Assembly (NCBI RefSeq): GCF_022760995.1
Contig: NZ_JAKWJO010000005.1
Coordinates: 62,001 to 126,000, forward strand
Direction: 5' to 3'
Length of the DNA stretch: 64,000 nucleotides
From: Dyella sedimenti
Lineage (GTDB): Bacteria; Pseudomonadota; Gammaproteobacteria; Xanthomonadales; Rhodanobacteraceae
Below the pieces are notes generated by a model that had not been told where the DNA came from, did not search any database, and saw only the letters and a program-made list of their open reading frames with translations. Shown here piece by piece: positions 7,620-16,437 of the stretch (positions within the stretch are counted from its first letter, which is position 1; every line of letters starts with the position of its first letter). Position numbers and translations under genes: made by a program.

Positions 7620-10499
7620 ATGAAGCAAAAGACACTGCTGGCTGCTGCCATTGCCGCAGCGCTCGTGCTGCAGACGTGGTCGGTGGCGGCACAGGATGCT
7701 GCCCCCGCCCAGGCTGACCAGTCCTCGGCCAAGAGCCTCGAAACCGTCACCGTGACCGGTTCGCGCATTCGCAGCGTGGACGTGGAAACCTCGCAGCCGG
7801 TATTCACCCTGGACAGGGCGGCCATCCAGGCCACCGGCCTGACCAACGTCAACGACATTCTGGCCCGCATGCCGTCCGCCGGTACTCCGGACATCACCCC
7901 GCAGGACACGCTGTCTTCCGGCACTGACGTGGGCGGCCGCTACGTCAACATCCGCAACCTGGGCTCGCAGCGCACCCTGGTGCTGGTCAACGGCCACCGC
8001 TGGAGCACCAGCCTGTCCGGCCTGACCGACCTGTCGACCATCCCGGTCTCGATGATCGAGCGCATCGACGTCCTCAAGGACGGCGCCTCCTCCATCTATG
8101 GCTCCGACGCCATCGGCGGCGTGGTGAACATCATCACCAAGGAGAAGTTCGACGGCGCCGAAGCCAACGTCTACTACGGCCAGAACGGCAAGGGCGACGG
8201 CACCACCACCAACTACGACTTCACCTGGGGCCACAGCACCGAAAAGAACTCCATCATCATCGGTGCCTCGTACCAGAACACCGACCCGATGTGGAACGAC
8301 AAGCGTAGCGAAACCACCTACGCCCAGGGCCCGCGCCACCCCGACGCCGGTCGCGGCCTCGGCCCGTGGGGCCGCGTGGTCGATCCGACCACGGGCGACC
8401 AGTACGTGTACAACCATGGCTCGGCCACGACGTCGAATGGCGCACCGGCCGGCTATCACCTGTACGACCCCAACAGCACCGCCGATACGTACAACACGCA
8501 GAAGGACATGACCTTCCGCGCCGGCTCGAAGCTGAAGAACCTGTACCTGCAGGAACGCTACAAGCTCACCGACAACATCACCCTGCACGGCACCGCCAGC
8601 TACAGCACGCGCGATACCTCCGCCCAGCTGGCCGGCTATCCGTTCCAGTCGGGCGTGGCTGACGATCCGATCCTGATCAGCGGCCAGAACGCCTACAACC
8701 CGTTCCCGGGCCAGGATGTCGAATTCTTCCGCCGCACGGTGGAAATGCCGCGCATCACGGATTCCAATTCCAAGCTTGCGCACATCGACCTGGGCGCCGA
8801 AGGCTACTTCCAGTTCCTGAACCACGACTGGAGCTGGGACGCGGGCTTCACCTACGACCAGAACAAGATCAAGCAGGTCACCACCGGCAACATCTACCTG
8901 CCGAATGCTCGCGCGGCCCTGGGCCCGACGACCATCATCGACGGCCAGGTCGCTTGCGCCAGCGCCGCCGACCGCGCCGCGGGCTGCGTGCCGTGGAACA
9001 TCCTGGCCGGCCCGGGCGGCACCCCGCAGTCGGTGTGGAACTACGTCAACCACGTCAGCACCGACCGCCAGACCAGCTACACCTCGGACTGGACCGCCAA
9101 CGTGTCCGGCGGCCTGTTCGACCTGCCGGCCGGCACGGTCAGCCTGGCCGTGGGCGTGGAGCACCGCGGCGAGAAGGGCGACTTCCGTCCGGACGCCGCC
9201 GACTCGGCCGGCCTGACCACCAACCTGGCCAGCGCCCCGACCTCCGGCGCCTACAACACCAACGAAGCGTACGCCGAGCTCGACGTGCCGCTGCTGCGTG
9301 ACCTGCCGGGCGCCCAGGAGCTGGGCCTGAACATCGCCAGCCGCTACTCGCACTACAGCAACTTCGGCAGCACCACCAACAACAAGTACAGCTTCCGCTG
9401 GCGTCCGTTCGCGGACCTGCTGGTCCGCGGCACCTACGCCGAAGGCTTCCGTGCGCCGACCATCAGCGACCTGTACGGCGGCACCGGCCAGAGCTTCGAA
9501 ACGTTCCTGGATCCGTGTGACTCGCAATACGGCGCAGCCAAGACCAACCCGACGGTTGCCCAGCGCTGTGCCGCTGCGGGCGTGCCGGCGAACTACCGCC
9601 AGGTCGACCAGACCGGCGCGCAGATCGGCAGCACCAACGGCGGCCAAACGCCGGTGGCGTTCCTGTCGGGCTCCAACCCGAACCTGAAGCCGGAAACCTC
9701 GATCACCCGCACGCTGGGCCTGGTCTACAGCCCGCACCAGATCGATGGCCTGGACTTCACCGTGGATTACTACAACATCTACGTGAAGAACATCATCTCC
9801 TCGGTGCTGGCGCAGGACATCGTCAACTTCTGCTACATCCAGGGCGACCAGAACTTCTGCAACAACTTCCAGCGCAGCCAGACCGCCACGTCGAACCTGG
9901 CGGCCGGCTCGATCGACCAGCTCAACGAAGGCCTGTCCAACCTGGGCACGCTGAAGACCGAAGGCTACGACGTCGGCATCCACTACCGCCTGCCGGAAAC
10001 CTCGATCGGCCGCTTCCGCATCGCCTCGGACAGCACCTACCTGACCAAGTACGAGACGGTCAGCGGCCCGGGTGCCATCCCGGTGACGCCGGTGGGCTTC
10101 ATGGACGGCGAGGACGGCCTGTACCGCCTGCGTTCGAACCTGCAGGTGGACTGGGACTTCAAGCAGTTCGGCGCCAGCTGGACCATCCGCTACTACTCTG
10201 GCTTGAAGGACAACTGCTACGATCCGGAAGCTTTGATTGAGTGCAGCTCGCCGAATTACACCAATCCCTGGTGGGGTCAGTACGGCATGAGCCAGAAGGG
10301 TTCGGTGGCCTTCAATGATGCGCAGTTCCGCTATACCGCGCCGTGGAAGGGCGTGTTCACCGTCGGCGTGAACAACATCTTCAACAAGAAGGGGCCGTAC
10401 TACTACTCGGTGACCACCTCGGGTACCGGCAGCTCGCCGTACAACCCGGCGTTCGACATCGATCGTTACTTCTACGTGTCGTACAACCAGAAGTTCTAA
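7620..10499 (+). CDS. TonB-dependent outer-membrane receptor
   Basis: 959-aa outer-membrane receptor. A Sec signal peptide (KQKTLLAAAIAAALVLQ...AAQDA, cleavage near residue 25) is followed by a TonB-box-like ETVTVTGSRI, a plug domain to about residue 165 (NIRNLGSQRTLVLVNG, MIERIDVLKDGASSIYGSDAIGGVVNIIT) and a long barrel with alternating aromatic strands that ends in the sorting Phe (YNQKF). The substrate cannot be read from sequence; in this group such receptors often import oligosaccharides, peptides or chelates. No transporter, sigma/anti-sigma pair or regulator is adjacent, so it is an orphan. The start has a GGAG Shine-Dalgarno; an upstream in-frame ATG at 7509 lacks a signal peptide. 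Confidence 0.95.
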   Translation: MKQKTLLAAAIAAALVLQTWSVAAQDAAPAQADQSSAKSLETVTVTGSRIRSVDVETSQPVFTLDRAAIQATGLTNVNDILARMPSAGTPDITPQDTLSSGTDVGGRYVNIRNLGSQRTLVLVNGHRWSTSLSGLTDLSTIPVSMIERIDVLKDGASSIYGSDAIGGVVNIITKEKFDGAEANVYYGQNGKGDGTTTNYDFTWGHSTEKNSIIIGASYQNTDPMWNDKRSETTYAQGPRHPDAGRGLGPWGRVVDPTTGDQYVYNHGSATTSNGAPAGYHLYDPNSTADTYNTQKDMTFRAGSKLKNLYLQERYKLTDNITLHGTASYSTRDTSAQLAGYPFQSGVADDPILISGQNAYNPFPGQDVEFFRRTVEMPRITDSNSKLAHIDLGAEGYFQFLNHDWSWDAGFTYDQNKIKQVTTGNIYLPNARAALGPTTIIDGQVACASAADRAAGCVPWNILAGPGGTPQSVWNYVNHVSTDRQTSYTSDWTANVSGGLFDLPAGTVSLAVGVEHRGEKGDFRPDAADSAGLTTNLASAPTSGAYNTNEAYAELDVPLLRDLPGAQELGLNIASRYSHYSNFGSTTNNKYSFRWRPFADLLVRGTYAEGFRAPTISDLYGGTGQSFETFLDPCDSQYGAAKTNPTVAQRCAAAGVPANYRQVDQTGAQIGSTNGGQTPVAFLSGSNPNLKPETSITRTLGLVYSPHQIDGLDFTVDYYNIYVKNIISSVLAQDIVNFCYIQGDQNFCNNFQRSQTATSNLAAGSIDQLNEGLSNLGTLKTEGYDVGIHYRLPETSIGRFRIASDSTYLTKYETVSGPGAIPVTPVGFMDGEDGLYRLRSNLQVDWDFKQFGASWTIRYYSGLKDNCYDPEALIECSSPNYTNPWWGQYGMSQKGSVAFNDAQFRYTAPWKGVFTVGVNNIFNKKGPYYYSVTTSGTGSSPYNPAFDIDRYFYVSYNQKF

Positions 10500-10526
10500 G
10501 CTCGAAAGAGCCGGGATTTTTGGATG

Positions 10527-10554
10527 AGGCGGGCCTTCGGGCCCGCCTTTTTTT
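10527..10554 (+). terminator. Rho-independent terminator after the TonB-dependent receptor
   Basis: Perfect GGCGGGCC / GGCCCGCC stem closed by a TTCG tetraloop, followed by seven T. A textbook intrinsic terminator 28 bp past the receptor stop. Confidence 0.92.
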
Positions 10555-10562
10555 ATGTGGAA

Positions 10563-10625
10563 TCGCGCACTGGGTGCGCTCCTACAGGCAACGATTCCCT
10601 TGGTAGGAGCGCACCCAGTGCGCGA
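10563..10625. repeat. Paired REP element (23-bp inverted repeat, GTAG type)
   Basis: Two perfectly complementary 23-base arms, 10563-10585 and 10603-10625, separated by 17 bases. Each arm contains its own GCGCAC...GTGCGC mini-hairpin next to the terminal CTAC/GTAG tetranucleotide. This is the architecture of REP/BIME elements (SMAG-like repeats of Stenotrophomonas) moved by REP-associated tyrosine transposases. A single arm with one mismatch recurs at 17483-17505. Confidence 0.8.
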
Positions 10626-10643
10626 CCCAACCGCCAAGCGACG

Positions 10644-11147
10644 CTAGAGAATCACCGGCCGATCCGGCAGCTCGTCCGGTGCGTCCTTGTCGTTGCCCGG
10701 GAAATGCCGCGCGAGCAGCGCATGCGCCTCGGCGATGGCGTCCAGACAGCCCTTGCGCCACTCACCCCGCGTGAAACACGCCAGCATGCGATCGCGGACA
10801 GCATCCCACTCCACTTGCGTCACGACGGCGGCCACGCCACGGTCGGCCAGGATCACCACGCGGTGCTCGGCCATCAGCACGTAGAACAGCACGCCGCTGT
10901 TGTGCTGGGTATCCCACACGTGGAGCTGGGCGAAGACCTGCCGGGCGCGATGCTCCGCATCCAGGCCGGCGAGGACCGTGCCAGGCGCCAGCCGCGATTC
11001 GATGGCGAAGCATACTTCGCCCTTGTGCCCGCGCTCGCCGTTGGCGATGGCGACCGCCATCTCGTCGAGCAGGCTCGCGGGAAAACGCCGGCGCAACTGG
11101 AACCAGCCGTCGAACAGGTTCATCCACAGCCGTTGCATGCGCGCCAT
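10644..11147 (-). CDS. TPM-domain protein (YgcG-like, soluble)
   Basis: 167-aa protein related to the TPM_phosphatase/YgcG family, without signal peptide or membrane segment. Visible features are the predicted TPM core with AEHRVVILADRGV and the preceding ARQVFAQLHVWDTQHNSGVLFYVLMAEHR, which matches the strand order of the larger neighbour. Function is unknown; TPM domains have been linked to membrane-protein quality control and photosystem repair in other organisms. ATG 11147 follows the stop of the upstream TPM gene by one base; the frame extends further upstream but only through the antisense of the glycine-rich tail of that gene. Third gene of lemA-TPM-TPM. Confidence 0.82.
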   Translation of the reverse strand: MARMQRLWMNLFDGWFQLRRRFPASLLDEMAVAIANGERGHKGEVCFAIESRLAPGTVLAGLDAEHRARQVFAQLHVWDTQHNSGVLFYVLMAEHRVVILADRGVAAVVTQVEWDAVRDRMLACFTRGEWRKGCLDAIAEAHALLARHFPGNDKDAPDELPDRPVIL

Positions 11148-11148
11148 G

Positions 11149-12051
11149 TCACCAGCTCCCCGAGGAACCGCCGCCGCCGAAGCTGCCCCCACCGCCGCTG
11201 AAGCCGCCACCTCCACCGCTGCCGCCGCCGAATCCGCCGCCGCCCCAGCCACCGAATCCCCCGCCGCCAAAACCGCCCCAGCCACCGCCGCCGATCGAGC
11301 GACCGCCGCCAGCCGGCAGCAGCATCAGCACGCCGCCGATCAACCCGCCCAGGATGCCCATCCCGATGGACGCGGCGAGCAGCCACAGCAGGCCGCCGGT
11401 GATCGCGGCGCCCAGCGGCGTGCGCAGCCAGACGGTCGAGCGGCCGAAGATGCCGCGCAGGAAGAACGCCACGAACACGCCGATCAGCAGCACGTGGCCG
11501 GCGTCGAAGCCGCGCCGCTCTCGCTGGCCGCTTTCCACCGGCGGCGGCAATGCCTCGCCGTTGACCAGTTGGGTCAAGGCGCCGACGGCGTCGTTGATGC
11601 CGCCGAAGTAGTCGTTGGTGCGGAATTTCGGCGCGATGTACTCGCGGATGATGCGGGCCGTGGCCGCGTCCGGCACCGCGCCTTCCAGGCCATAGCCAAC
11701 CTCGATGCGCACGCGCCGGTCGTTCTTGGCGATCAGCAGCAGCAGGCCATCGTCGGTGCCCTTGCGGCCGATCCTGTTGGCCTCGGCCACCGCCAGCGAA
11801 TACTCCGCGATATCCTGCGGCTGGGTGGTGGGCACCATCAGTACCACCAGTTGGGCGCCCTTGCTCTTTTCCAGCGCCACCAATTGCGCGTCGAGCTGGT
11901 CCACCTGCGGCGGCGTCAGCGTGCCGGTCAGGTCGGTGACGTGCCGGGCGAGATGGGGCACCGCGGGCGCGGCGTCCTGCGCGTGCGGCCAGGCCAGCGG
12001 CAACAAGGCCGCCGCCAGCACCAGCAGGAGGCGCCCCACGCGCCGCCGCAT
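11149..12051 (-). CDS. TPM-domain membrane protein with glycine-rich tail (YgcG family)
   Basis: 300-aa exported protein. A signal peptide (residues 1-25, cut near PHAQDA) precedes a TPM domain (about 35-160: VTDLTGTLTPPQVDQLDAQL, GVGYGLEGA-like VGYGLEGAVPDA, REYIAPKFRTNDYFGGI). Two hydrophobic segments follow (about 185-200 and 215-250) and the last ~50 residues are almost only Gly, Ser, Phe and Trp, ending GGGGSSGSW. Such Gly-rich tails are typical of YgcG relatives. It starts one base after the lemA stop, so lemA and the two TPM genes are co-translated; LemA-TPM pairing is widespread and suggests a common envelope role, still undefined. Confidence 0.88.
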   Translation of the reverse strand: MRRRVGRLLLVLAAALLPLAWPHAQDAAPAVPHLARHVTDLTGTLTPPQVDQLDAQLVALEKSKGAQLVVLMVPTTQPQDIAEYSLAVAEANRIGRKGTDDGLLLLIAKNDRRVRIEVGYGLEGAVPDAATARIIREYIAPKFRTNDYFGGINDAVGALTQLVNGEALPPPVESGQRERRGFDAGHVLLIGVFVAFFLRGIFGRSTVWLRTPLGAAITGGLLWLLAASIGMGILGGLIGGVLMLLPAGGGRSIGGGGWGGFGGGGFGGWGGGGFGGGSGGGGGFSGGGGSFGGGGSSGSW

Positions 12052-12052
12052 C

Positions 12053-12673
12053 TCAATGCGCCGAGCTGGCGGGCGCGGGTGCGCTACCGCCGAAATCGAC
12101 GGTCGGCGCGGTAGAGATCGCCTTCTCGTTCTCCACCGAGAAGTTCGGCTTGACCTGGTAGCCGAACATCTTGGCGGTGAGATTGTTGGGGAAGGTGCGG
12201 ACCAGCGTGTTGTATTCCTGCACCGCCTGGATGTAGCGGTTGCGCGCCACGGTGATGCGGTTCTCGGTGCCTTCCAACTGCGCCTGCAGGTTCTGGAACA
12301 GGCCGTCCGCCTTGAGCTGCGGATAGTTCTCGCTGACCACCATGAGGCGCGAGAGCGCGCCGGACAGTTGGCCCTGCGCCGCCTGGAACTGTTGCAGCTT
12401 CTGCGGATCGTTCAAGTCGTCGGCCGACAACTGCATGCTGCCCACCTTGGCGCGCGCGTTGGTCACCTCGGTGAGCACCCGCTCCTCATGCTGGGCATAG
12501 CCCTTCACCGTATTGACCAGGTTGGGCACCAGGTCGGCGCGCCGCTGATACTGGTTGAGTACCTCGGACCACTGCTGCTTGACCACCTCATCCTGGCGCT
12601 GGATGGCGTTGTAGCCGCAGCCGGAAAGGACGGCGGCTACCAGCAGCAAGGCAAGCACACGTAGAAGTTTCAT
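12053..12673 (-). CDS. lemA: LemA family lipoprotein
   Basis: LemA (206 aa) is a small all-helical envelope protein of unknown biochemical activity. The N-terminus is a lipoprotein signal with lipobox LSGC (Cys about 19). The conserved QWSEVLNQYQRRADLVPNLVNTVKGY helix and NARAKVG and LMVVSENYPQLKAD segments identify the family; the protein is rich in long amphipathic helices. A GGAGG Shine-Dalgarno precedes ATG 12673. First gene of the lemA-TPM-TPM unit. Confidence 0.95.
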   Translation of the reverse strand: MKLLRVLALLLVAAVLSGCGYNAIQRQDEVVKQQWSEVLNQYQRRADLVPNLVNTVKGYAQHEERVLTEVTNARAKVGSMQLSADDLNDPQKLQQFQAAQGQLSGALSRLMVVSENYPQLKADGLFQNLQAQLEGTENRITVARNRYIQAVQEYNTLVRTFPNNLTAKMFGYQVKPNFSVENEKAISTAPTVDFGGSAPAPASSAH

Positions 12674-12754
12674 GGGGGATGCCTCCGGTCCGATGGAGCC
12701 GCCATTGCAGCATCCTGCCGTGACCGGCGCAATCTTGCGAATGGCCCGGACCGT

Positions 12755-13126
12755 TCAGCCCCCGTGGGGCCACAGGATGAGGCCCCAGCTCAGCACGGTC
12801 ATCATCAGCAGCAGGAAGACCGCGGCCGAGCCCATGTCCTTGGCCCGGCCGGCCAGTTCGTGGAATTCCGGGCTGACCTTGTCCACCACCGCCTCCACCG
12901 CCGAATTGAGCAGTTCGGCGGACAGCACCAGCACGGGCGGCAGCACCAGGGCGATCTTCTCCAGCGCCCCGTTGCCCAGCCACAGGCCCAGCGGCACCAG
13001 CACCACCGCCAGGCCCACTTCCGAGCGGAACGAGGCCTCGTGGCGCCAGCCGGCACGCAACCCCTTCATGGACCACTTGAAGGCGGCCCAGAGCTGGCGG
13101 GGTCCGCGGAAACCGGTGGCGGCCAT
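12755..13126 (-). CDS. dgkA: Diacylglycerol kinase (prokaryotic, integral membrane)
   Basis: DgkA (123 aa) is the small trimeric membrane kinase that phosphorylates diacylglycerol (released by membrane-derived glucan synthesis) back to phosphatidate. The signature ELLNSAVEAVVD, followed by HELAGRAKDMGSAAVFLLL, is intact, with three membrane segments and the amphipathic N-terminal helix (ALWAAFKWSMKGLRAGWRHEASFR). ATG 13126 has an AAGAGGA site about 11 bases upstream; longer in-frame starts at 13156 and 13240 are less likely. It lies 81 bp upstream of lemA and may share its transcript. Confidence 0.94.
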   Translation of the reverse strand: MAATGFRGPRQLWAAFKWSMKGLRAGWRHEASFRSEVGLAVVLVPLGLWLGNGALEKIALVLPPVLVLSAELLNSAVEAVVDKVSPEFHELAGRAKDMGSAAVFLLLMMTVLSWGLILWPHGG

Positions 13127-13355
13127 GGTGTCGTCGTCCTCTTGAGCGTGTGGCATGGCCGCAGGCGGCGGGCATAAGCCTCGAATGATGCCACAGCCGG
13201 TCCAGGGATGCCGGGGGCGCAGTTTCCTGCATTGCGGCATCGCAACGCCACCTGAATGACGGATGCGTTACCCTTGGCCGGTTTGTGACCCGGTTCCGGG
13301 TTGCATGAGCCGGCCGCTCCGCGGTCGTCGTATGAACCGCAGTACGGACAATTGA

Positions 13356-14888
13356 ATGGCAATACAGAATCCCCCGGTCTCGCAGACCCGCTCGTTCAGC
13401 ACCGTGTTCCTGATCGAGATGTGGGAGCGCTTCGGCTTCTACGGCATGCAGGTGTTGATGGTCACCTACATGATGAAGAAGCTCGGCTTCATCGATACCA
13501 AGGCCAACCTGGTCTGGGGCGCGGCCGCCGCCCTGATCTACGCGACCCCCGCCATCGGCGGCTGGGTGGGCGACAAGCTGATCGGCACCCGCCGCACCAT
13601 GCTCACCGGCGCCGTGGTGCTGGCCCTGGGCTACGCGCTGCTGTGGATTCCCTCCAACAACCCCACCCTGCTCTACTGCGCCCTGGGCGTCATCGTGGTC
13701 GGCAACGGCTTCTTCAAGCCCAACGCCGGCAACCTCGTGCGCAAGATCTACGAGGGCGACGACACCCGCATCGACAGCGCCTTCACCATCTACTACATGG
13801 CGGTGAACGTCGGTTCGATGGTGTCGATGACCGCCACGCCGTGGATCCGCAACTACGTGGGCACACACTACAGCGACGCCATGGGCTGGCATACCGCCTT
13901 CGGCGCCTGTGCCGTCGGCCTCGCGCTGGGCCTGGGCAACTACCTGCTGATGTACCGCACGCTGGCCCATATCGGCTCGCCGGCCGACGACAGGCCGGTG
14001 GGCGCCGGCCGCGCCGCCGCGGTGTTCGTCGTCTCGTTGGCGCTGGTGTTCGTGGCCGCCGGCATCCTGCAAAGCCTTACGGTGGCCAAGGGCGCGGTGA
14101 TCCTGGCCGGCATCGTGATCCTGGGCATCTTCGCCTACCTGATCGCCATCAGCCAGAAGAGCGAACGCGCCGGCCTGATCGCCGCGCTGGTGCTCACCGT
14201 GCAGACGATCTTCTTCTTCATCTTCTACGCGCAGATGGCGACCTCGCTGAACCTGTTCGCGCAGAAGAACGTCAACCTGTCGTTCGACGTGTTCGGCATC
14301 CACCTGTTCAACTGGATCCCCGAGCAGTACCAGAACCTCAACGCGATCTGGATCGTGATCCTGAGTCCCCTGCTGGTGGCGGCCTACAACACGCTCGGCC
14401 GCATCGGCAGGGATCCGTCGGTGGCGTTCAAGTTCGCGCTGGGCTTCGCCGCCGTGGCGCTGGGCTTCTTCATGTACGGCTTCGGCGCGCTCAGCGCGGT
14501 GGACGGCCAGGTGTCCTCGTGGACCATGGTGTGGGGCTATGGCCTGTACTCGCTGGGCGAGCTGCTGGTCAGCGGCCTGGGCCTGGCCATGATCGCCCGC
14601 TACGTGCCCGCCCGCATGGGCGGCTTCATGATGGGCGCCTACTACGTGGCCGTGGGCATCTCGCAATACCTGGGCAGCGTAGTGGCCAACCTCGCCGCCA
14701 TGCCGGAGAACATCAGCAGCCCGGTGGAATCGCTCAACATCTACGTCGGCCTGTTCAACAAGCTCGGCTTCGTGGGCATCGGCTGCACGGTGATCGCCGT
14801 GGTGATGCTGCCGCTGATGAACCGCCTCTCGCGCAGCCACGCCGAGGCGCATACGCCACTGCCGGCGGTGCGCAGCGAGGAAGCGTGA
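13356..14888 (+). CDS. POT/PTR2 family proton-coupled peptide transporter
   Basis: 510-aa major-facilitator transporter of the POT family, importing di- and tripeptides with protons. The family-defining ExxER motif is seen as EMWERFGFYGMQ near residue 21, followed by GGWVGDKLIGTRR and FFKPNAGNLVRKIYEGDD, with about 14 hydrophobic segments. The closest named relatives are DtpT/YjdL-like carriers. No strong Shine-Dalgarno is visible before ATG 13356. It is divergent from dgkA and ~175 bp upstream of the RegB-like kinase, probably a separate unit. Confidence 0.94.
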   Translation: MAIQNPPVSQTRSFSTVFLIEMWERFGFYGMQVLMVTYMMKKLGFIDTKANLVWGAAAALIYATPAIGGWVGDKLIGTRRTMLTGAVVLALGYALLWIPSNNPTLLYCALGVIVVGNGFFKPNAGNLVRKIYEGDDTRIDSAFTIYYMAVNVGSMVSMTATPWIRNYVGTHYSDAMGWHTAFGACAVGLALGLGNYLLMYRTLAHIGSPADDRPVGAGRAAAVFVVSLALVFVAAGILQSLTVAKGAVILAGIVILGIFAYLIAISQKSERAGLIAALVLTVQTIFFFIFYAQMATSLNLFAQKNVNLSFDVFGIHLFNWIPEQYQNLNAIWIVILSPLLVAAYNTLGRIGRDPSVAFKFALGFAAVALGFFMYGFGALSAVDGQVSSWTMVWGYGLYSLGELLVSGLGLAMIARYVPARMGGFMMGAYYVAVGISQYLGSVVANLAAMPENISSPVESLNIYVGLFNKLGFVGIGCTVIAVVMLPLMNRLSRSHAEAHTPLPAVRSEEA

Positions 14889-15064
14889 AGCCTCGCGCCC
14901 TCTCTCCCCGCCGGGCGACGCGGTGCGGGTCCCCGAGGGAGGGAGGGCCGGGACCGGCGGTTTTATTGCGATAGCGCTATATCCCGCGTCCCTGTTTGTT
15001 GCAGTCTTGTCGCGAGCGCCCCTCCCTTCGGTCCTCTTCCCGAGGGGAGAGGTGGAAAAGAACC

Positions 15065-16339
15065 ATGAAACGCACCATGTCCCAGCAGCGCATCGGCCCA
15101 CGCCCCCTCTTCCGCAGCCTGGCTTGGCTGCGCATCTGCGCCATCGCCGGCCAGAGCGCCGCCGTGCTGGTCTGCGCGCTGTGGATGCAACTGGACATCC
15201 CGCTGCTGCCGCTGATGGTGGGCATCGGCATCCTCGCCGTATTCGCCGTGTTCGCCGCCTGGCGGCTGACCCAGCCCTGGCCGATCCAGCAGTGGGAAAC
15301 CATCCTGCACGTGGCGGTCGACACGCTGCTGCTGGGCTACCTGCTGCACTTCACCGGCGGCGCCAGCAACCCCTTCATCACCCTGCTGCTGATCCCCATC
15401 GCGCTGAGCGCGGCGGCCTTGCCGGTGGGCGCCGTGCTGTCGGTAGCGGCGCTGGTGGGCGCGGCCTACGTGGTGCTGCTGTTCTGGTACGTGCCGCTGC
15501 CGGTGCCCGTGCACGAAGGCACCGGCGGTTTCTCGCTGCACGTGCTGGGCATGGGCGTGAACTTCGTCATCATGGCCGTGCTGCTTGGCTTCTTCATCAA
15601 CCGGCTGGCCCGCGCCCTGCGGTTGCAGCAGTTGGAAGTGCAGCGCGTACGCGAGCGTGCCCTGCGCGACGAAGGCATCCTCGCCATCGCCACCCAGGCG
15701 GCCGGCGCGGCGCATGAGCTCAATACGCCGCTGGCGACCATGCGCACCCTGCTGCCCGAACTGCGCCGCGAGCATGCGGGCGACCTGGCCCTGGCCGACG
15801 ACCTGGCCCTGCTGGAAGGCCAGGTGGACCGCTGCCGCACCATCCTCCGCGAGATGGTCGCCTTCGGCCAGGCGCAGCTTTCGCAGGAGCCGGAGCAACT
15901 CACCGTCGACCGCTTCATCCACGGCTGCCTGGAGCGCTTCCAGCTGCTGCGCCCGGAAGCCGACCTGGCCCTGGCCCTGGACCAGGAGGCCGCGCGCACC
16001 GTGCTGCGCACCCCGCCCGGCCTGCGCCATGCGCTGATCAACCTGCTGAACAACGCCGCCGACGCCTCCGCCCTGAACCAGTCGCAGGCGGTGGCACTCA
16101 CCGTGCGCCGCGACAACGGCTACCTGGAGCTGATCGTCACCGACCACGGCCCCGGCTTCGGCAATACCGACGACCTGGCCGTGCTGGGGCGCTCGCACAA
16201 GCAGACGGGCCTGGGGATCGGCCTGGCGCTGGCCGAGGCCACGGCGGAACGGTTGGAAGGTGAATTGACGGCGTCCAATACCGGCAATGGCGCACAAATG
16301 CGCCTGCGCCTGCCGCTATCGGTGATTGCGGCGCCATAA
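15065..16339 (+). CDS. RegB/PrrB/RoxS-type redox-sensing histidine kinase
   Basis: 424-aa inner-membrane sensor kinase. Six hydrophobic segments occupy residues about 20-180 and contain the GGxxNPF quinone-site heptapeptide (GGASNPF, 98-104) that defines RegB-type kinases. The H-box AGAAHELNTPLATM has H217, and the redox-active cysteine position of RegB is kept in QVDRCRTIL (C257). N-box LLNNAADAS, G1 DHGPGF and G2 GLGIGLAL follow. In RegB/PrrB/ActS/RoxS systems the quinone pool and the Cys control kinase activity, governing respiration and redox genes. ATG 15065 has a GGAGAGG-type site; the cognate RegA-like regulator is 98 bp downstream. Confidence 0.93.
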   Translation: MKRTMSQQRIGPRPLFRSLAWLRICAIAGQSAAVLVCALWMQLDIPLLPLMVGIGILAVFAVFAAWRLTQPWPIQQWETILHVAVDTLLLGYLLHFTGGASNPFITLLLIPIALSAAALPVGAVLSVAALVGAAYVVLLFWYVPLPVPVHEGTGGFSLHVLGMGVNFVIMAVLLGFFINRLARALRLQQLEVQRVRERALRDEGILAIATQAAGAAHELNTPLATMRTLLPELRREHAGDLALADDLALLEGQVDRCRTILREMVAFGQAQLSQEPEQLTVDRFIHGCLERFQLLRPEADLALALDQEAARTVLRTPPGLRHALINLLNNAADASALNQSQAVALTVRRDNGYLELIVTDHGPGFGNTDDLAVLGRSHKQTGLGIGLALAEATAERLEGELTASNTGNGAQMRLRLPLSVIAAP

Positions 16340-16437
16340 TCCGTGCGGCGGATAGCCACAGTGGCGCAAGGCCACATGTGCATGCGTTGCCGCAGCGGCG
16401 AAACTATGCGTATACGGCCCGTGCCGCGGAGAACCCC

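Noticed and set aside
7593..10637. Open frame of over 1000 codons antisense to the TonB-dependent receptor
   Set aside because: Strong codon bias in GC-rich DNA keeps the opposite frame open. The sense protein has a signal peptide, TonB box and barrel end; the antisense product is Val/Gly/Arg-rich with no recognisable domain.
13279..13355. Possible promoter before the peptide transporter
   Set aside because: TTGCAT and TATGAA are separated by 24 bp, too far for sigma-70.
14971..14980. Palindrome ATAGCGCTAT upstream of the RegB-like gene
   Set aside because: A ten-base palindrome is expected by chance in 64 kb; no second copy or link to a regulator, so not annotated.
12588..15101. Minus-strand open frame of about 840 codons spanning dgkA and the peptide transporter
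   Set aside because: It reads His/Gln/Arg-rich antisense of the transporter and a wrong frame of dgkA, both of which are clear genes.
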